The notes under the pieces were generated by a model. That model searched no databases. It was not told the origin of the DNA and worked only from the letters and a program-made list of their open reading frames with translations. The translations under genes were made by a program, and so were the position numbers. From Pseudomonas sp. (GTDB lineage Bacteria > Pseudomonadota > Gammaproteobacteria > Pseudomonadales > Pseudomonadaceae), in contig DNMQ01000291.1 in assembly GCA_003488145.1 (NCBI GenBank), positions 3,994 to 10,429 on the forward strand: a stretch of DNA of 6,436 bases. The letters run 5' to 3'. Below, piece after piece: positions 1-5,324 of this stretch (position 1 is its first letter; the number at the start of each line of letters is the position of its first letter).

Positions 1-150
1 ATCGAGAAGATCGGCATGGACGAGCGCGACGGCCGCATCAGCGTCGTCCAGCTGGTGGTCAGCGTGCATGACCGCGTGCACCTGGCCCGAGTCATCAAGA
101 AGCTGCGCGCGATCAAGGGCGTCACCCGCATTACCCGCGTCAAGGCCTGA
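1..150 (+). CDS. spoT: SpoT bifunctional (p)ppGpp synthetase/hydrolase, C-terminal 49 residues (5' truncated by window edge)
   Basis: The open frame from base 1 to the TGA at 148-150 encodes 49 residues that read like the end of the C-terminal ACT domain of a RelA/SpoT-family protein. It contains [19 protein letters not shown], then [21 protein letters not shown], the usual strand-helix-strand ending. SpoT makes and degrades the stringent-response alarmone (p)ppGpp in the cytoplasm, and the ACT region senses the state of the cell and regulates the two catalytic domains, which lie outside the window. SpoT is preferred over RelA because ridA follows directly downstream, a gene order typical of pseudomonads. 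The remaining doubt is only which RSH paralogue this is, because so little of the protein is visible. Confidence 0.85.
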   Translation: MEKIGMDERDGRISVVQLVVSVHDRVHLARVIKKLRAIKGVTRITRVKA

Positions 151-254
151 CCTCCTCCGTCGACTTCGACCTGTCTGCAAAACGCCACGGCTGGCCGCTC
201 TCGCCATCAGCCATTATGCTGGCTGCCCGTTGCCCAACCCTCAGAGGAGTCTCC

Positions 255-635
255 ATGAGCAAGACCGTGATCAACACCGACAAGGCGCCGGCCGCCATTG
301 GCACCTACTCCCAGGCCATTAAGGCCGGCAACACCGTCTACCTGTCCGGGCAGATCCCGCTGAATCCCAAGAGCATGGAGCTGGTGGAAGGTTTCGAAGC
401 GCAGGCGGTGCAGGTTTTCGAGAACCTCAAGGCGGTGGCAGAAGCGGCTGGCGGCTCGCTGAAGGACATCGTCAAGCTCAACATCTTCCTTACCGACCTC
501 GGCAACTTCGCCACCGTCAACGAGGTGATGAGCCGCTACTGCCAGCAGCCGTACCCGGCGCGTGCCGCCATCGGTGTCTCCGCGCTGCCCAAGGGTGCGC
601 AGGTTGAAATGGACGCCGTTCTGGTCATCGACTGA
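255..635 (+). CDS. ridA: RidA family 2-iminobutanoate/2-iminopropanoate deaminase
   Basis: This gene encodes 126 residues, the normal length of the RidA/YjgF/UK114 family. RidA hydrolyses reactive enamine/imine intermediates released by PLP enzymes such as threonine dehydratase, giving 2-oxoacids and ammonia. It forms a cytoplasmic trimer with active sites at the subunit interfaces. Visible hallmarks are IGTYSQAI (15-22), YLSGQIPL (29-36) and [23 protein letters not shown] (100-122, read as consecutive parts). Arg103 and Glu118 match the substrate-binding Arg105 and Glu120 of the E. coli enzyme; the Cys107 position is Ala105 here. The ATG at 255 is chosen because AGAGGAG (243-249) lies five bases ahead of it. 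An in-frame ATG at 216 would only add a poorly conserved tail. The gap after spoT is 104 bases and holds a 6-bp hairpin (208-225, loop TTATGC) but no clear terminator, so cotranscription with spoT is possible. Confidence 0.95.
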   Translation: MSKTVINTDKAPAAIGTYSQAIKAGNTVYLSGQIPLNPKSMELVEGFEAQAVQVFENLKAVAEAAGGSLKDIVKLNIFLTDLGNFATVNEVMSRYCQQPYPARAAIGVSALPKGAQVEMDAVLVID

Positions 636-649
636 TCGGATCGTCTGTC

Positions 650-672
650 GGCGCGGCGCCAGTCGCCGCGTC
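650..672. terminator. GC-rich stem-loop between convergent genes (possible bidirectional terminator)
   Basis: CGCGGCG (652-658) and CGCCGCG (664-670) form a perfect 7-bp stem around the loop CCAGT. It can be extended by one G:U and one G:C pair to 650-672. It sits 15 bases after the ridA stop and 8 bases before the stop of the convergent OmpA-like gene, where a shared terminator is expected. There is no T-tract on either strand, so factor-independent termination is not well supported. Confidence 0.4.
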
Positions 673-679
673 ATCGACC

Positions 680-1264
680 TCAACGCACCAGAATTTCGAC
701 TCGCCGATTGCGCGGCTCGGCCGTGGCATCCGGCGTCGCTATCAGAAGATTGCGCTCGCCGTGGGATTCCACCCGCAACTCCATCGCTTCCAGCCCCTTG
801 GTGCGCAACAGCTCGGCGACCGCTTGGGCGCGACGCAAACCGACCTGCTCGTTGGCCGCACGATGACCCAGCGTATCGGTATGGCCGATGACTGTTACCA
901 CCGGATAGTCCCGACGCTGGGCTGCCAGCAGCACGCTGTCCAGCAGTTGTTCAGCCGTGCTGTCCAGCGCGCCGGATGGCGCGATATGAAGGCTAAATCG
1001 CTCGGGCAATGCCGGCTGGGCAGCCAGCGCCTTGTCGAAGTCCGCCTTGCGGCGCATGTCCGGTACGACATAGGCCTGACCGGTACCGGCAATTGCCATG
1101 CCCTGGCCAGACGCGTCCAGCCGACGCTGCCCTTCCTCTCCAAGCATCACACCACCGCGCCCACCACTGTCGTCCGCCAGCATCACGTAGGAATGCTGCG
1201 CGCAGCCCGCCACTGCCGTCATCGCCAGCAGCACCATCGTTTGCATCAGCGTAATCGGCTTCAC
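680..1264 (-). CDS. OmpA-family outer-membrane lipoprotein (peptidoglycan-binding C-terminal domain)
   Basis: The product has 194 residues. A hydrophobic signal segment (about residues 6-20) ends in the lipobox VAGC with Cys21 as the likely lipidated residue, so this is a lipoprotein, probably held in the outer membrane. The C-terminal half carries OmpA-type peptidoglycan-binding motifs: VIGHTDTLG (125-133), LRRAQAVAELL (143-153), ESHGER (166-171) and PRNRRVEI (184-191). This domain normally holds the cell wall by binding diaminopimelate. The start is GTG at 1264-1262, which overlaps the TGA of the upstream fecR-like gene as GTGA; AAGGTG lies a few bases ahead of the GTG. An alternative ATG six codons in would leave a shorter signal peptide. 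The overlap implies cotranscription and translational coupling with the FecR-domain gene. The middle region (about 22-85) is not recognised. Confidence 0.85.
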   Translation of the reverse strand: MKPITLMQTMVLLAMTAVAGCAQHSYVMLADDSGGRGGVMLGEEGQRRLDASGQGMAIAGTGQAYVVPDMRRKADFDKALAAQPALPERFSLHIAPSGALDSTAEQLLDSVLLAAQRRDYPVVTVIGHTDTLGHRAANEQVGLRRAQAVAELLRTKGLEAMELRVESHGERNLLIATPDATAEPRNRRVEILVR

Positions 1265-1722
1265 GGGCTCACCTTCATCAACACCTGGCCACCGCGCACA
1301 CCGATGCGGCCGTCCGGCGTGTCGACAGCGATGGCCTGTGGATCGAGGCGGGCCATGTCGCCCGCAATCAGGTTGAGCGTGCCGCGATTGAGCGTCGCGC
1401 GCAGGCGCAGCTCATCCAATGCCGGGGCGAAGCGATAGTCGTCGAGGGTAAGCTCGCTGTGCGGGCCGAACGCCAAAACACTGCCGTCGCCGAGGATCAC
1501 CCCCAGCGCACCTTCGGCGCCGGTGCTCAAAGCCACACCCGGCACGATTGCCTGGCCGACCTTGGCGGCGTTGGTATAGCCGCGGCTGCTGATGTACGCA
1601 GCGCCTTCCACCCGCGCCACATGGCCTACCGGTTCGGGTAGGTTCTCGGCGTTGGTAGGCGCAATCCAGACGGCGGCGGCCATGCAGAAGGCACGTAGCA
1701 TGTAGTTATTGAAGCAAGTCAT
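1261..1722 (-). CDS. Secreted FecR-domain protein
   Basis: The product has 153 residues. An N-terminal signal peptide (1-25: basic Arg10, hydrophobic AFCMAAAVWIA, likely cleavage after TNA) directs export. The rest is a FecR-type domain: VGHVARVEGAAYI (32-44), then VGQAIVPGVALSTG (55-68), GVILGDGSVLAFGPHSELTL (73-92) and a C-terminal VDTPDGRIGVRGG (133-145). Unlike the FecR that signals iron uptake, it has no cytoplasmic anti-sigma segment, and no sigma-factor or TonB-receptor gene adjoins it, so it is not a ferric-citrate regulator in the usual sense. Free-standing FecR domains are known in envelope proteins of uncertain role. The ATG at 1722 is chosen because GAGA lies a few bases upstream and it gives a complete signal peptide; Met8 and Met14 lack a ribosome-binding site. 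Its stop overlaps the OmpA-like start, so the two products probably work together in the envelope. Confidence 0.8.
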   Translation of the reverse strand: MTCFNNYMLRAFCMAAAVWIAPTNAENLPEPVGHVARVEGAAYISSRGYTNAAKVGQAIVPGVALSTGAEGALGVILGDGSVLAFGPHSELTLDDYRFAPALDELRLRATLNRGTLNLIAGDMARLDPQAIAVDTPDGRIGVRGGQVLMKVSP

Positions 1723-1745
1723 CGAATTCTCGAATCGCCAGGAGT

Positions 1746-1809
1746 GCGGTTGGAGCGATACCGCTCCACTGGACTAAGGCAGTCCAAACCGGCAAAAAAT
1801 CCCCTGCCG
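1746..1809 (-). promoter_or_regulatory. Hairpin cluster in the upstream region of the fecR-like gene
   Basis: Three inverted repeats lie 29-87 bases upstream of the fecR-like start. The first is TGGAGCG/CGCTCCA (1751-1757 and 1762-1768, 7 bp, loop of 4). The second is TGGACT/AGTCCA (1770-1775 and 1781-1786, 6 bp, loop AAGGC). The third is CGGCA/TGCCG (1790-1794 and 1805-1809, loop of 10). A competing stem GCGGT/ACCGC (1746-1750 and 1760-1764) excludes the first. They could be operator half-sites or a structured 5' leader. None is followed by a T-tract in the direction of transcription, so simple terminators are unlikely. Confidence 0.35.
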
Positions 1810-2024
1810 CTTCATTTTCCGGCGACTTGTTGATCGGACCGGTGCCACGCGACTACCCCAAGGTCGATGAGCTCGGCCAACAGGCGTTTATCAGAATCCG
1901 CCAGACGAAATCTAAGAGGCAGTGTGGGCAGGCCCCACGGCGGCAGCCTGCGTTAGCCAGATGCCTCACCGGCACGCCTCATTCATGCTTGGTAGTGATT
2001 CGATCCGATTGCAGGTAGAACTTG

Positions 2025-2052
2025 CCGAAGGGGTCGATCACCCGTCCCCCGG
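2025..2052 (-). terminator. Possible terminator-like stem-loop after the solute-binding-protein gene
   Basis: On the minus strand, 16-43 bases beyond the stop codon, CCG/CGG and GGGG/CCCC can stack as a stem of about 7 bp with a two-base bulge and a loop of about 12 bases. There is no T-tract after it, so the call is weak; the position downstream of a gene end is the main argument. Confidence 0.25.
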
Positions 2053-2067
2053 TAGCGTGAAACGCCT

Positions 2068-2826
2068 TCAGTTCACGTAACGCTGCGCCGCCTGCTGCAG
2101 CAGCCCTTCCTGCTTCATCTGGTCGAGGGTGCGCTGCAGCTTCTCGACGACTGCATCCGGCGTTTCCTTGTTCAGCGCCAGATAGAGGTCGACACGGCTC
2201 AGGGTCAGCGCCACGGCCAGCGGGCCGACGCCGGCCTGCTTCGCCTCGTATTCGCCGGAGGGGTTGGTGGTCGCCCACAGATCGAACTGACCGGCCTTCA
2301 GCTTGGCCGGGGTGTCGATCAGCGAACTCTGCACCTCGATGCCACGGTTGATCAGGTACTGACTGCCCACGCTGCCATCCTTCGAGCCGATTCGATACTG
2401 CTTGGCAACATCCAGGCTGGAGACCTGAATCTGGCTCTCCGGAGTCTTGAGCAGCACGATCTGGATCTCGCTGAGCGGACCGACCCACTTGTACTTGGGC
2501 TCGCGCTCGGGGGTACGGCTGAGGGAGAACACAGCGAAGCCCGGGGTCTTCTCGGCCAACTGCTGCAGGCGGCTCCACGGGAAACGCAGCGTCATCGCAT
2601 AGGGCACGCCCGCGCGCTTGAACAGAGCGGCCACCACCTCGGCATCAATGCCGCTGATCGCACCCTCCTTGGCGAAATTCTTGCCATCGTCGGCCATGCT
2701 GAACGGCGGGAAATTCTGCGTGAGCAGGTTGATGGTTTCCCCGTCGGCGCTGGCCGAGGCGATTGGCAGGAGGGTAATCAGCGCGCCCAGAAAAGCGCAG
2801 CGAAGATACTTCTTGGTGGTCGGCAT
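2068..2826 (-). CDS. Orphan periplasmic solute-binding protein, amino-acid (SBP_bac_3) type
   Basis: The product has 252 residues. A Sec signal peptide (Lys5-Lys6, hydrophobic core about 10-23, cleavage probably after ASA at 25-27) sends it to the periplasm. The mature protein has the two-lobed binding-protein pattern: LLTQNFPPFSM (34-44), SGIDAEVVAALFKRAGV (58-74), SLSRTPEREPKYKWVGPL (101-118) and a second-lobe stretch QYRIGSKDGSVGSQYLINRG (133-152). It ends in the helix LQRTLDQMKQEGLLQQAAQRY. Relatives bind polar amino acids or similar small solutes for ABC importers; the ligand cannot be read here. No permease or ATPase gene is adjacent, so it must borrow a transporter encoded elsewhere or act as a sensor. 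The ATG at 2826 gives a well-formed signal peptide. An in-frame ATG at 2871 with GGAA close ahead would add 15 residues before the signal and is the alternative. Confidence 0.85.
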   Translation of the reverse strand: MPTTKKYLRCAFLGALITLLPIASASADGETINLLTQNFPPFSMADDGKNFAKEGAISGIDAEVVAALFKRAGVPYAMTLRFPWSRLQQLAEKTPGFAVFSLSRTPEREPKYKWVGPLSEIQIVLLKTPESQIQVSSLDVAKQYRIGSKDGSVGSQYLINRGIEVQSSLIDTPAKLKAGQFDLWATTNPSGEYEAKQAGVGPLAVALTLSRVDLYLALNKETPDAVVEKLQRTLDQMKQEGLLQQAAQRYVN

Positions 2827-3174
2827 GTGGAAGTCTCGGGTCGATCGGACGTTGTTATTCCGCACCGGCATCGGTTCCGGGCGGCTGTCGGCAGGTTCTT
2901 ATTGCGCCCGGTTCGGGACAAGCGACCGCGCGGCGATGAACCCTAACAGGGCCTTGCGGGACAATCTCTGCGCCGGATCACTTACGTGAGATGCCGTGCT
3001 CCGCCAGTCCCGCCGGGCGTCGCGGCACGTCATCCGACGCACACTTTCGTTCCCCGCACAGCCGGTCATTCGTCGAAAACCTGCTCTCCGTTCGTCGCGT
3101 AGCCGCCCCCATGGTGGCACTTGCCGTATTCTCGCCGGCTATCGGAGTCTGCCGAGCCGAGACACAGTCGGGCA

Positions 3175-3180
3175 TATAAA
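3175..3180 (+). promoter_or_regulatory. Candidate -10 element for the FtsH-like gene
   Basis: TATAAA is a good match to a sigma-70 -10 hexamer in otherwise GC-rich DNA. It would place the transcript start near 3187 and give a leader of about 120 bases. The -35 window (about 3150-3158) has no good TTGACA match. A heat-shock sigma-32 promoter was looked for and not found convincingly. An activator-dependent promoter would fit but is not shown. Confidence 0.3.
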
Positions 3181-3183
3181 TCG

Positions 3184-3306
3184 CATCCAACACATCCGAA
3201 CTGTGGCGCGCCATGCAAATGGCGCCGCGGGGTTTCCCGCGAACAACTGTGGTCCGCCTCCTGGCGGTGGTTTGTCGAAACGTCGGGTTTCCCGATTGGA
3301 TGTGAA
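3184..3306 (+). promoter_or_regulatory. Structured 5' leader of the FtsH-like gene with possible Shine-Dalgarno sequestration
   Basis: Four short perfect hairpins follow one another. They are GCGCCAT/ATGGCGC with a GCAA (GNRA-type) loop (3208-3225), CGCGGG/CCCGCG with loop GTTT (3226-3241), CCGCC/GGCGG with loop TCCT (3254-3267), and TCGGG/CCCGA with loop TTT (3283-3295). Upstream of them lie CATCCAA (3184-3190) and CACATCC (3191-3197). These are complementary to TTGGATG (3296-3302) and GGATGTG (3298-3304), the stretch holding the GGA ribosome-binding core six bases before the ATG. Pairing would close a multibranch structure and hide the ribosome-binding site. The complementarity is seen in the sequence; a regulatory role is inferred. 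Confidence 0.4.
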
Positions 3307-5280
3307 ATGAAAACACCCCGTCTGCTACAAGGTCGCCGCGGCCCTGTACTTTTTATTTTCCTGCTCCTGCTGATCGCCGCCAGCGTCGCCTATTGGCAGT
3401 TGCGCCCCAGCGCCCCGTCGACGCCAGCCAAAGGCGCGGCGGCGAGCATGCTCGAAGCCTTGCAGGACTCCACCGAGCCCTGGCAGGCCAATCGGCGCGA
3501 TCTCTCGGTGCTGATGAACGATCTGCGTGGCGCCAGCATTGCCAGCGCCGCATTGGGTAAGGATGCGGTCTACGTCAGCCTGCACGAGGGCCTGCGCTAC
3601 TGGGTGCCGGACCAGTCCGGACGCGTCGCGAGACTGCTGCTCGAGCAGTACGCGCAGAGCAGCGGCGAGCTGTTCCCGTTGGCAATGTTCCAGACCGACG
3701 CGGAAAAGCCGTTTTACAAGATCCTTCTGCCTTACTCACCGATCGCCCTGCTGCTGATCGGCGCGGCGGTGTTCTTCGCCATGAAGACCCGTAGCTTTGA
3801 AGTCCAGCGAAAAGGCAGCGGCGTGACCTTCGCTGATGTCATCGGCGCCGCCGAGGCCAAGCAGGCGCTCAGCGACGTCACCGCCTACCTGCGCGATCCG
3901 GGCGCCTATGCCCGTCTCGGCGCCCGCCCGCCCAAGGGCGTGCTGCTGACCGGCGAGCCCGGCACCGGCAAGACCCAGCTGGCCAAGGCGCTGGCGAGTG
4001 AGTCGAATGCCAGCTTCATCCAGGTCACCGGCAGCGATTTCTCCTCGATGTATTTCGGCGTTGGCATCCAGAAGGTCAAGGCGCTGTTCCGCACCGCCCG
4101 CAAGCAGGCGCCGTGCATCATCTTCATCGACGAAATCGACGGCATCGGCAAGCGCGCCGAGCAGACACGTTCCAGCGATGCCGAAAGCAACCGCAACATC
4201 AACCAGTTCCTCGCCGAGATGGACGGCTTCGATGGCGCCGCCGGCGTGCTGGTGCTGGGCGCCACCAACTTCCCCAACTCGCTCGATCCGGCACTGGTAC
4301 GTGAAGGCCGCTTCGACCGCTCGATCGCCGTCGGCCTGCCCGGCCTCGATGACCGCGAAGCGCTGTTCCGCCTGTACGCCGGCAAGATCACTGCCGCGGC
4401 GGGTCTGGATTTCCCGCAACTGGCGCGCAACACGGTCGGCCTGACGCCGGCCGCGATCGCCTACATCGTCAACCACGCCGCGCTGCTGGCAGCTCGCGGC
4501 GGGGCAAATCAGGTCGAAATGGCCCACTTCGTCGATGCCGTGGAAACCTGCCGCATCGGCGAACAACCCTCCGGCGTGACGCCGATGTCGCCGACCGATC
4601 GCAAGCGCATTGCCGTGCACGAGGCTGGCCACGCGCTGGTCGCCGCCGCGCTGAATGTCGGCCGGGTGGAAAAGGTCACCATCCTGCCGCGCGGTCAGGC
4701 GCTGGGTGTGACGCTGGTAACGCCGGTGGAAGACAAGCGCCTGCACATGTATTCCGAACTGCGCAATCGCATCCAGATGCTGCTGGCCGGGCGCGGCGCC
4801 GAGCAGCTGTATTTCCACGAGGTGTCGTCCGGCGCCGGGCAGGATCTGCAGGAAGCCTCGAAGATCGCCCTTTCCATGGTCGGCGCCCTCGGCATGGGCC
4901 CGCGCGGCTCGCTGTTGAGCCTGCAGGCCGTGCGTGACGCGCATCTGGACAGCGATCCGCGCGAAGCGCTGGAAGCGGCCGATGAGCTGCTGCAACGGCT
5001 CAATCAGGAATGCCTGGCCCTGCTGCAGCGGTTGAAACCGGCGCTCGACCACATCACCGAACGCCTGCTCGCGGTGGAAACCGTGCCTGGAGAAGAGGTG
5101 CTGGCGGCCATCGAACGGTTGCCCGTGCACCATCACGAAGCCAGTGTCAGCTCGATCATCGGCCATGCGCTGAACAGCATCGACCGCGTCGCGGCCAGTG
5201 CCATGGACAGCACCGACAGCTTCGAACTGTCGCCGGTGGTATCGAGCGAGCCGGAAGACGACGGCCCGACCCGGCTCTGA
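3307..5280 (+). CDS. FtsH-like membrane-anchored AAA+ ATP-dependent zinc metalloprotease
   Basis: The product has 657 residues, close to the usual FtsH length. In order: a membrane helix (about 13-30), a periplasmic segment of roughly 110 residues whose second half resembles the FtsH extracellular domain, and a second helix (about 144-160). The AAA+ domain follows, with Walker A GEPGTGKT (216-223), pore loop MYFGVG (248-253), Walker B IIFIDEID (271-278), sensor GATN (318-321) and arginine fingers in REGRFDR (332-338). The M41 protease domain has HEAGH (438-442) and the third zinc ligand Asp513 in SSGAGQDLQEASKIA. All catalytic residues are present, so it should unfold and degrade membrane and cytoplasmic proteins as a hexamer. 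The pore motif is YFG rather than the usual FVG. The setting is not the usual rrmJ-ftsH-folP locus, so it is probably a second FtsH paralogue. The ATG at 3307 with GGA six bases ahead is chosen; the frame stays open to a TTG at 3121, but that extension is unlike FtsH. A polar tail (about 605-657) lies beyond the protease core. Confidence 0.92.
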   Translation: MKTPRLLQGRRGPVLFIFLLLLIAASVAYWQLRPSAPSTPAKGAAASMLEALQDSTEPWQANRRDLSVLMNDLRGASIASAALGKDAVYVSLHEGLRYWVPDQSGRVARLLLEQYAQSSGELFPLAMFQTDAEKPFYKILLPYSPIALLLIGAAVFFAMKTRSFEVQRKGSGVTFADVIGAAEAKQALSDVTAYLRDPGAYARLGARPPKGVLLTGEPGTGKTQLAKALASESNASFIQVTGSDFSSMYFGVGIQKVKALFRTARKQAPCIIFIDEIDGIGKRAEQTRSSDAESNRNINQFLAEMDGFDGAAGVLVLGATNFPNSLDPALVREGRFDRSIAVGLPGLDDREALFRLYAGKITAAAGLDFPQLARNTVGLTPAAIAYIVNHAALLAARGGANQVEMAHFVDAVETCRIGEQPSGVTPMSPTDRKRIAVHEAGHALVAAALNVGRVEKVTILPRGQALGVTLVTPVEDKRLHMYSELRNRIQMLLAGRGAEQLYFHEVSSGAGQDLQEASKIALSMVGALGMGPRGSLLSLQAVRDAHLDSDPREALEAADELLQRLNQECLALLQRLKPALDHITERLLAVETVPGEEVLAAIERLPVHHHEASVSSIIGHALNSIDRVAASAMDSTDSFELSPVVSSEPEDDGPTRL

Positions 5281-5321
5281 GCCGGAGGGGGTAACGATAC
5301 CGGCGGACGGCACATCCGCTG
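5281..5321. terminator. Inverted repeats between convergent FtsH-like and GlxA-type genes
   Basis: The 44-base convergent gap can form CGGCGGA/TCCGCTG (5301-5307 and 5315-5321, seven pairs including one G:U, loop CGGCACA). Competing with it upstream is GCCGG/CCGGC (5281-5285 and 5300-5304). Position between two stop codons suggests a shared terminator, but neither stem is followed by a T-tract. Confidence 0.35.
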
Positions 5322-5324
5322 GGA

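Larger units (their letters stand above)
1723..2067. other. Gene-free gap between the fecR-like and solute-binding-protein genes
   Basis: I see no convincing gene in these 345 bases. A 63-codon plus-strand open frame at 1827-2018 has no ribosome-binding site or recognisable product. The gap holds the hairpin cluster described at 1746-1809. It also has an inverted repeat at 1924-1951 that can fold in two mutually exclusive ways: GTGGG/CCCAC at 1924-1928 and 1934-1938, or GCAGGC/GCCTGC at 1928-1933 and 1946-1951. A further stem-loop lies at 2025-2052. No strong -35/-10 pair was found on the minus strand for the fecR-like gene. Confidence 0.6.
2827..3306. other. Divergent intergenic region between the binding-protein gene and the FtsH-like gene
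   Basis: These 480 bases separate two divergently transcribed genes and should hold both promoters. No convincing gene is seen. Overlapping arginine- and serine-rich open frames on both strands (for example 2996-3310 plus) lack recognisable domains and good ribosome-binding sites. Visible items are two direct copies of CGGGACAA (2914-2921 and 2957-2964), a bulged inverted repeat CGGCT/AGCCG with inner CGG/CCG (3136-3159), a possible -10 box at 3175-3180, and the structured leader from 3184 to the protease start codon. Confidence 0.6.

Noticed and set aside
207..683. 158-codon minus-strand open frame
   Set aside because: Antisense to ridA, which is certain from its family motifs.
761..1438. 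225-codon plus-strand open frame
   Set aside because: Shadow of the OmpA-like and fecR-like genes on the other strand; no domain and no ribosome-binding site.
1827..2018. 63-codon plus-strand open frame in the 1723-2067 gap
   Set aside because: No ribosome-binding site and no recognisable product; composition is that of chance open frames here.
1979..2578. 199-codon minus-strand open frame overlapping the solute-binding-protein gene in another frame
   Set aside because: Low-complexity product; the other frame encodes an obvious binding protein with a signal peptide.
3100..3115. CCCCCAT at 3106-3112 as a heat-shock (sigma-32) -10 element
   Set aside because: No CTTGAA-like -35 at the right distance upstream.
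3121..3306. N-terminal extension of the FtsH-like protein from a TTG at 3121
   Set aside because: The added 62 residues are not FtsH-like, would bury the first membrane helix behind an odd basic segment, and run through the hairpin leader. The ATG at 3307 sits immediately before the normal FtsH N-terminus.
2996..3310. 104-codon plus-strand frame from a GTG, overlapping the protease start as ATGA
   Set aside because: The overlap looks like translational coupling, but the product is arginine-rich without a domain, the GTG lacks a ribosome-binding site, and the frame crosses the predicted promoter and leader hairpins.
3736..5313. 525-codon open frame on the minus strand
   Set aside because: It lies opposite the FtsH-like gene, whose plus-strand frame carries every expected motif. 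The product is histidine/arginine/glutamine-rich with no recognisable domain, as expected for an antisense shadow in GC-rich DNA.
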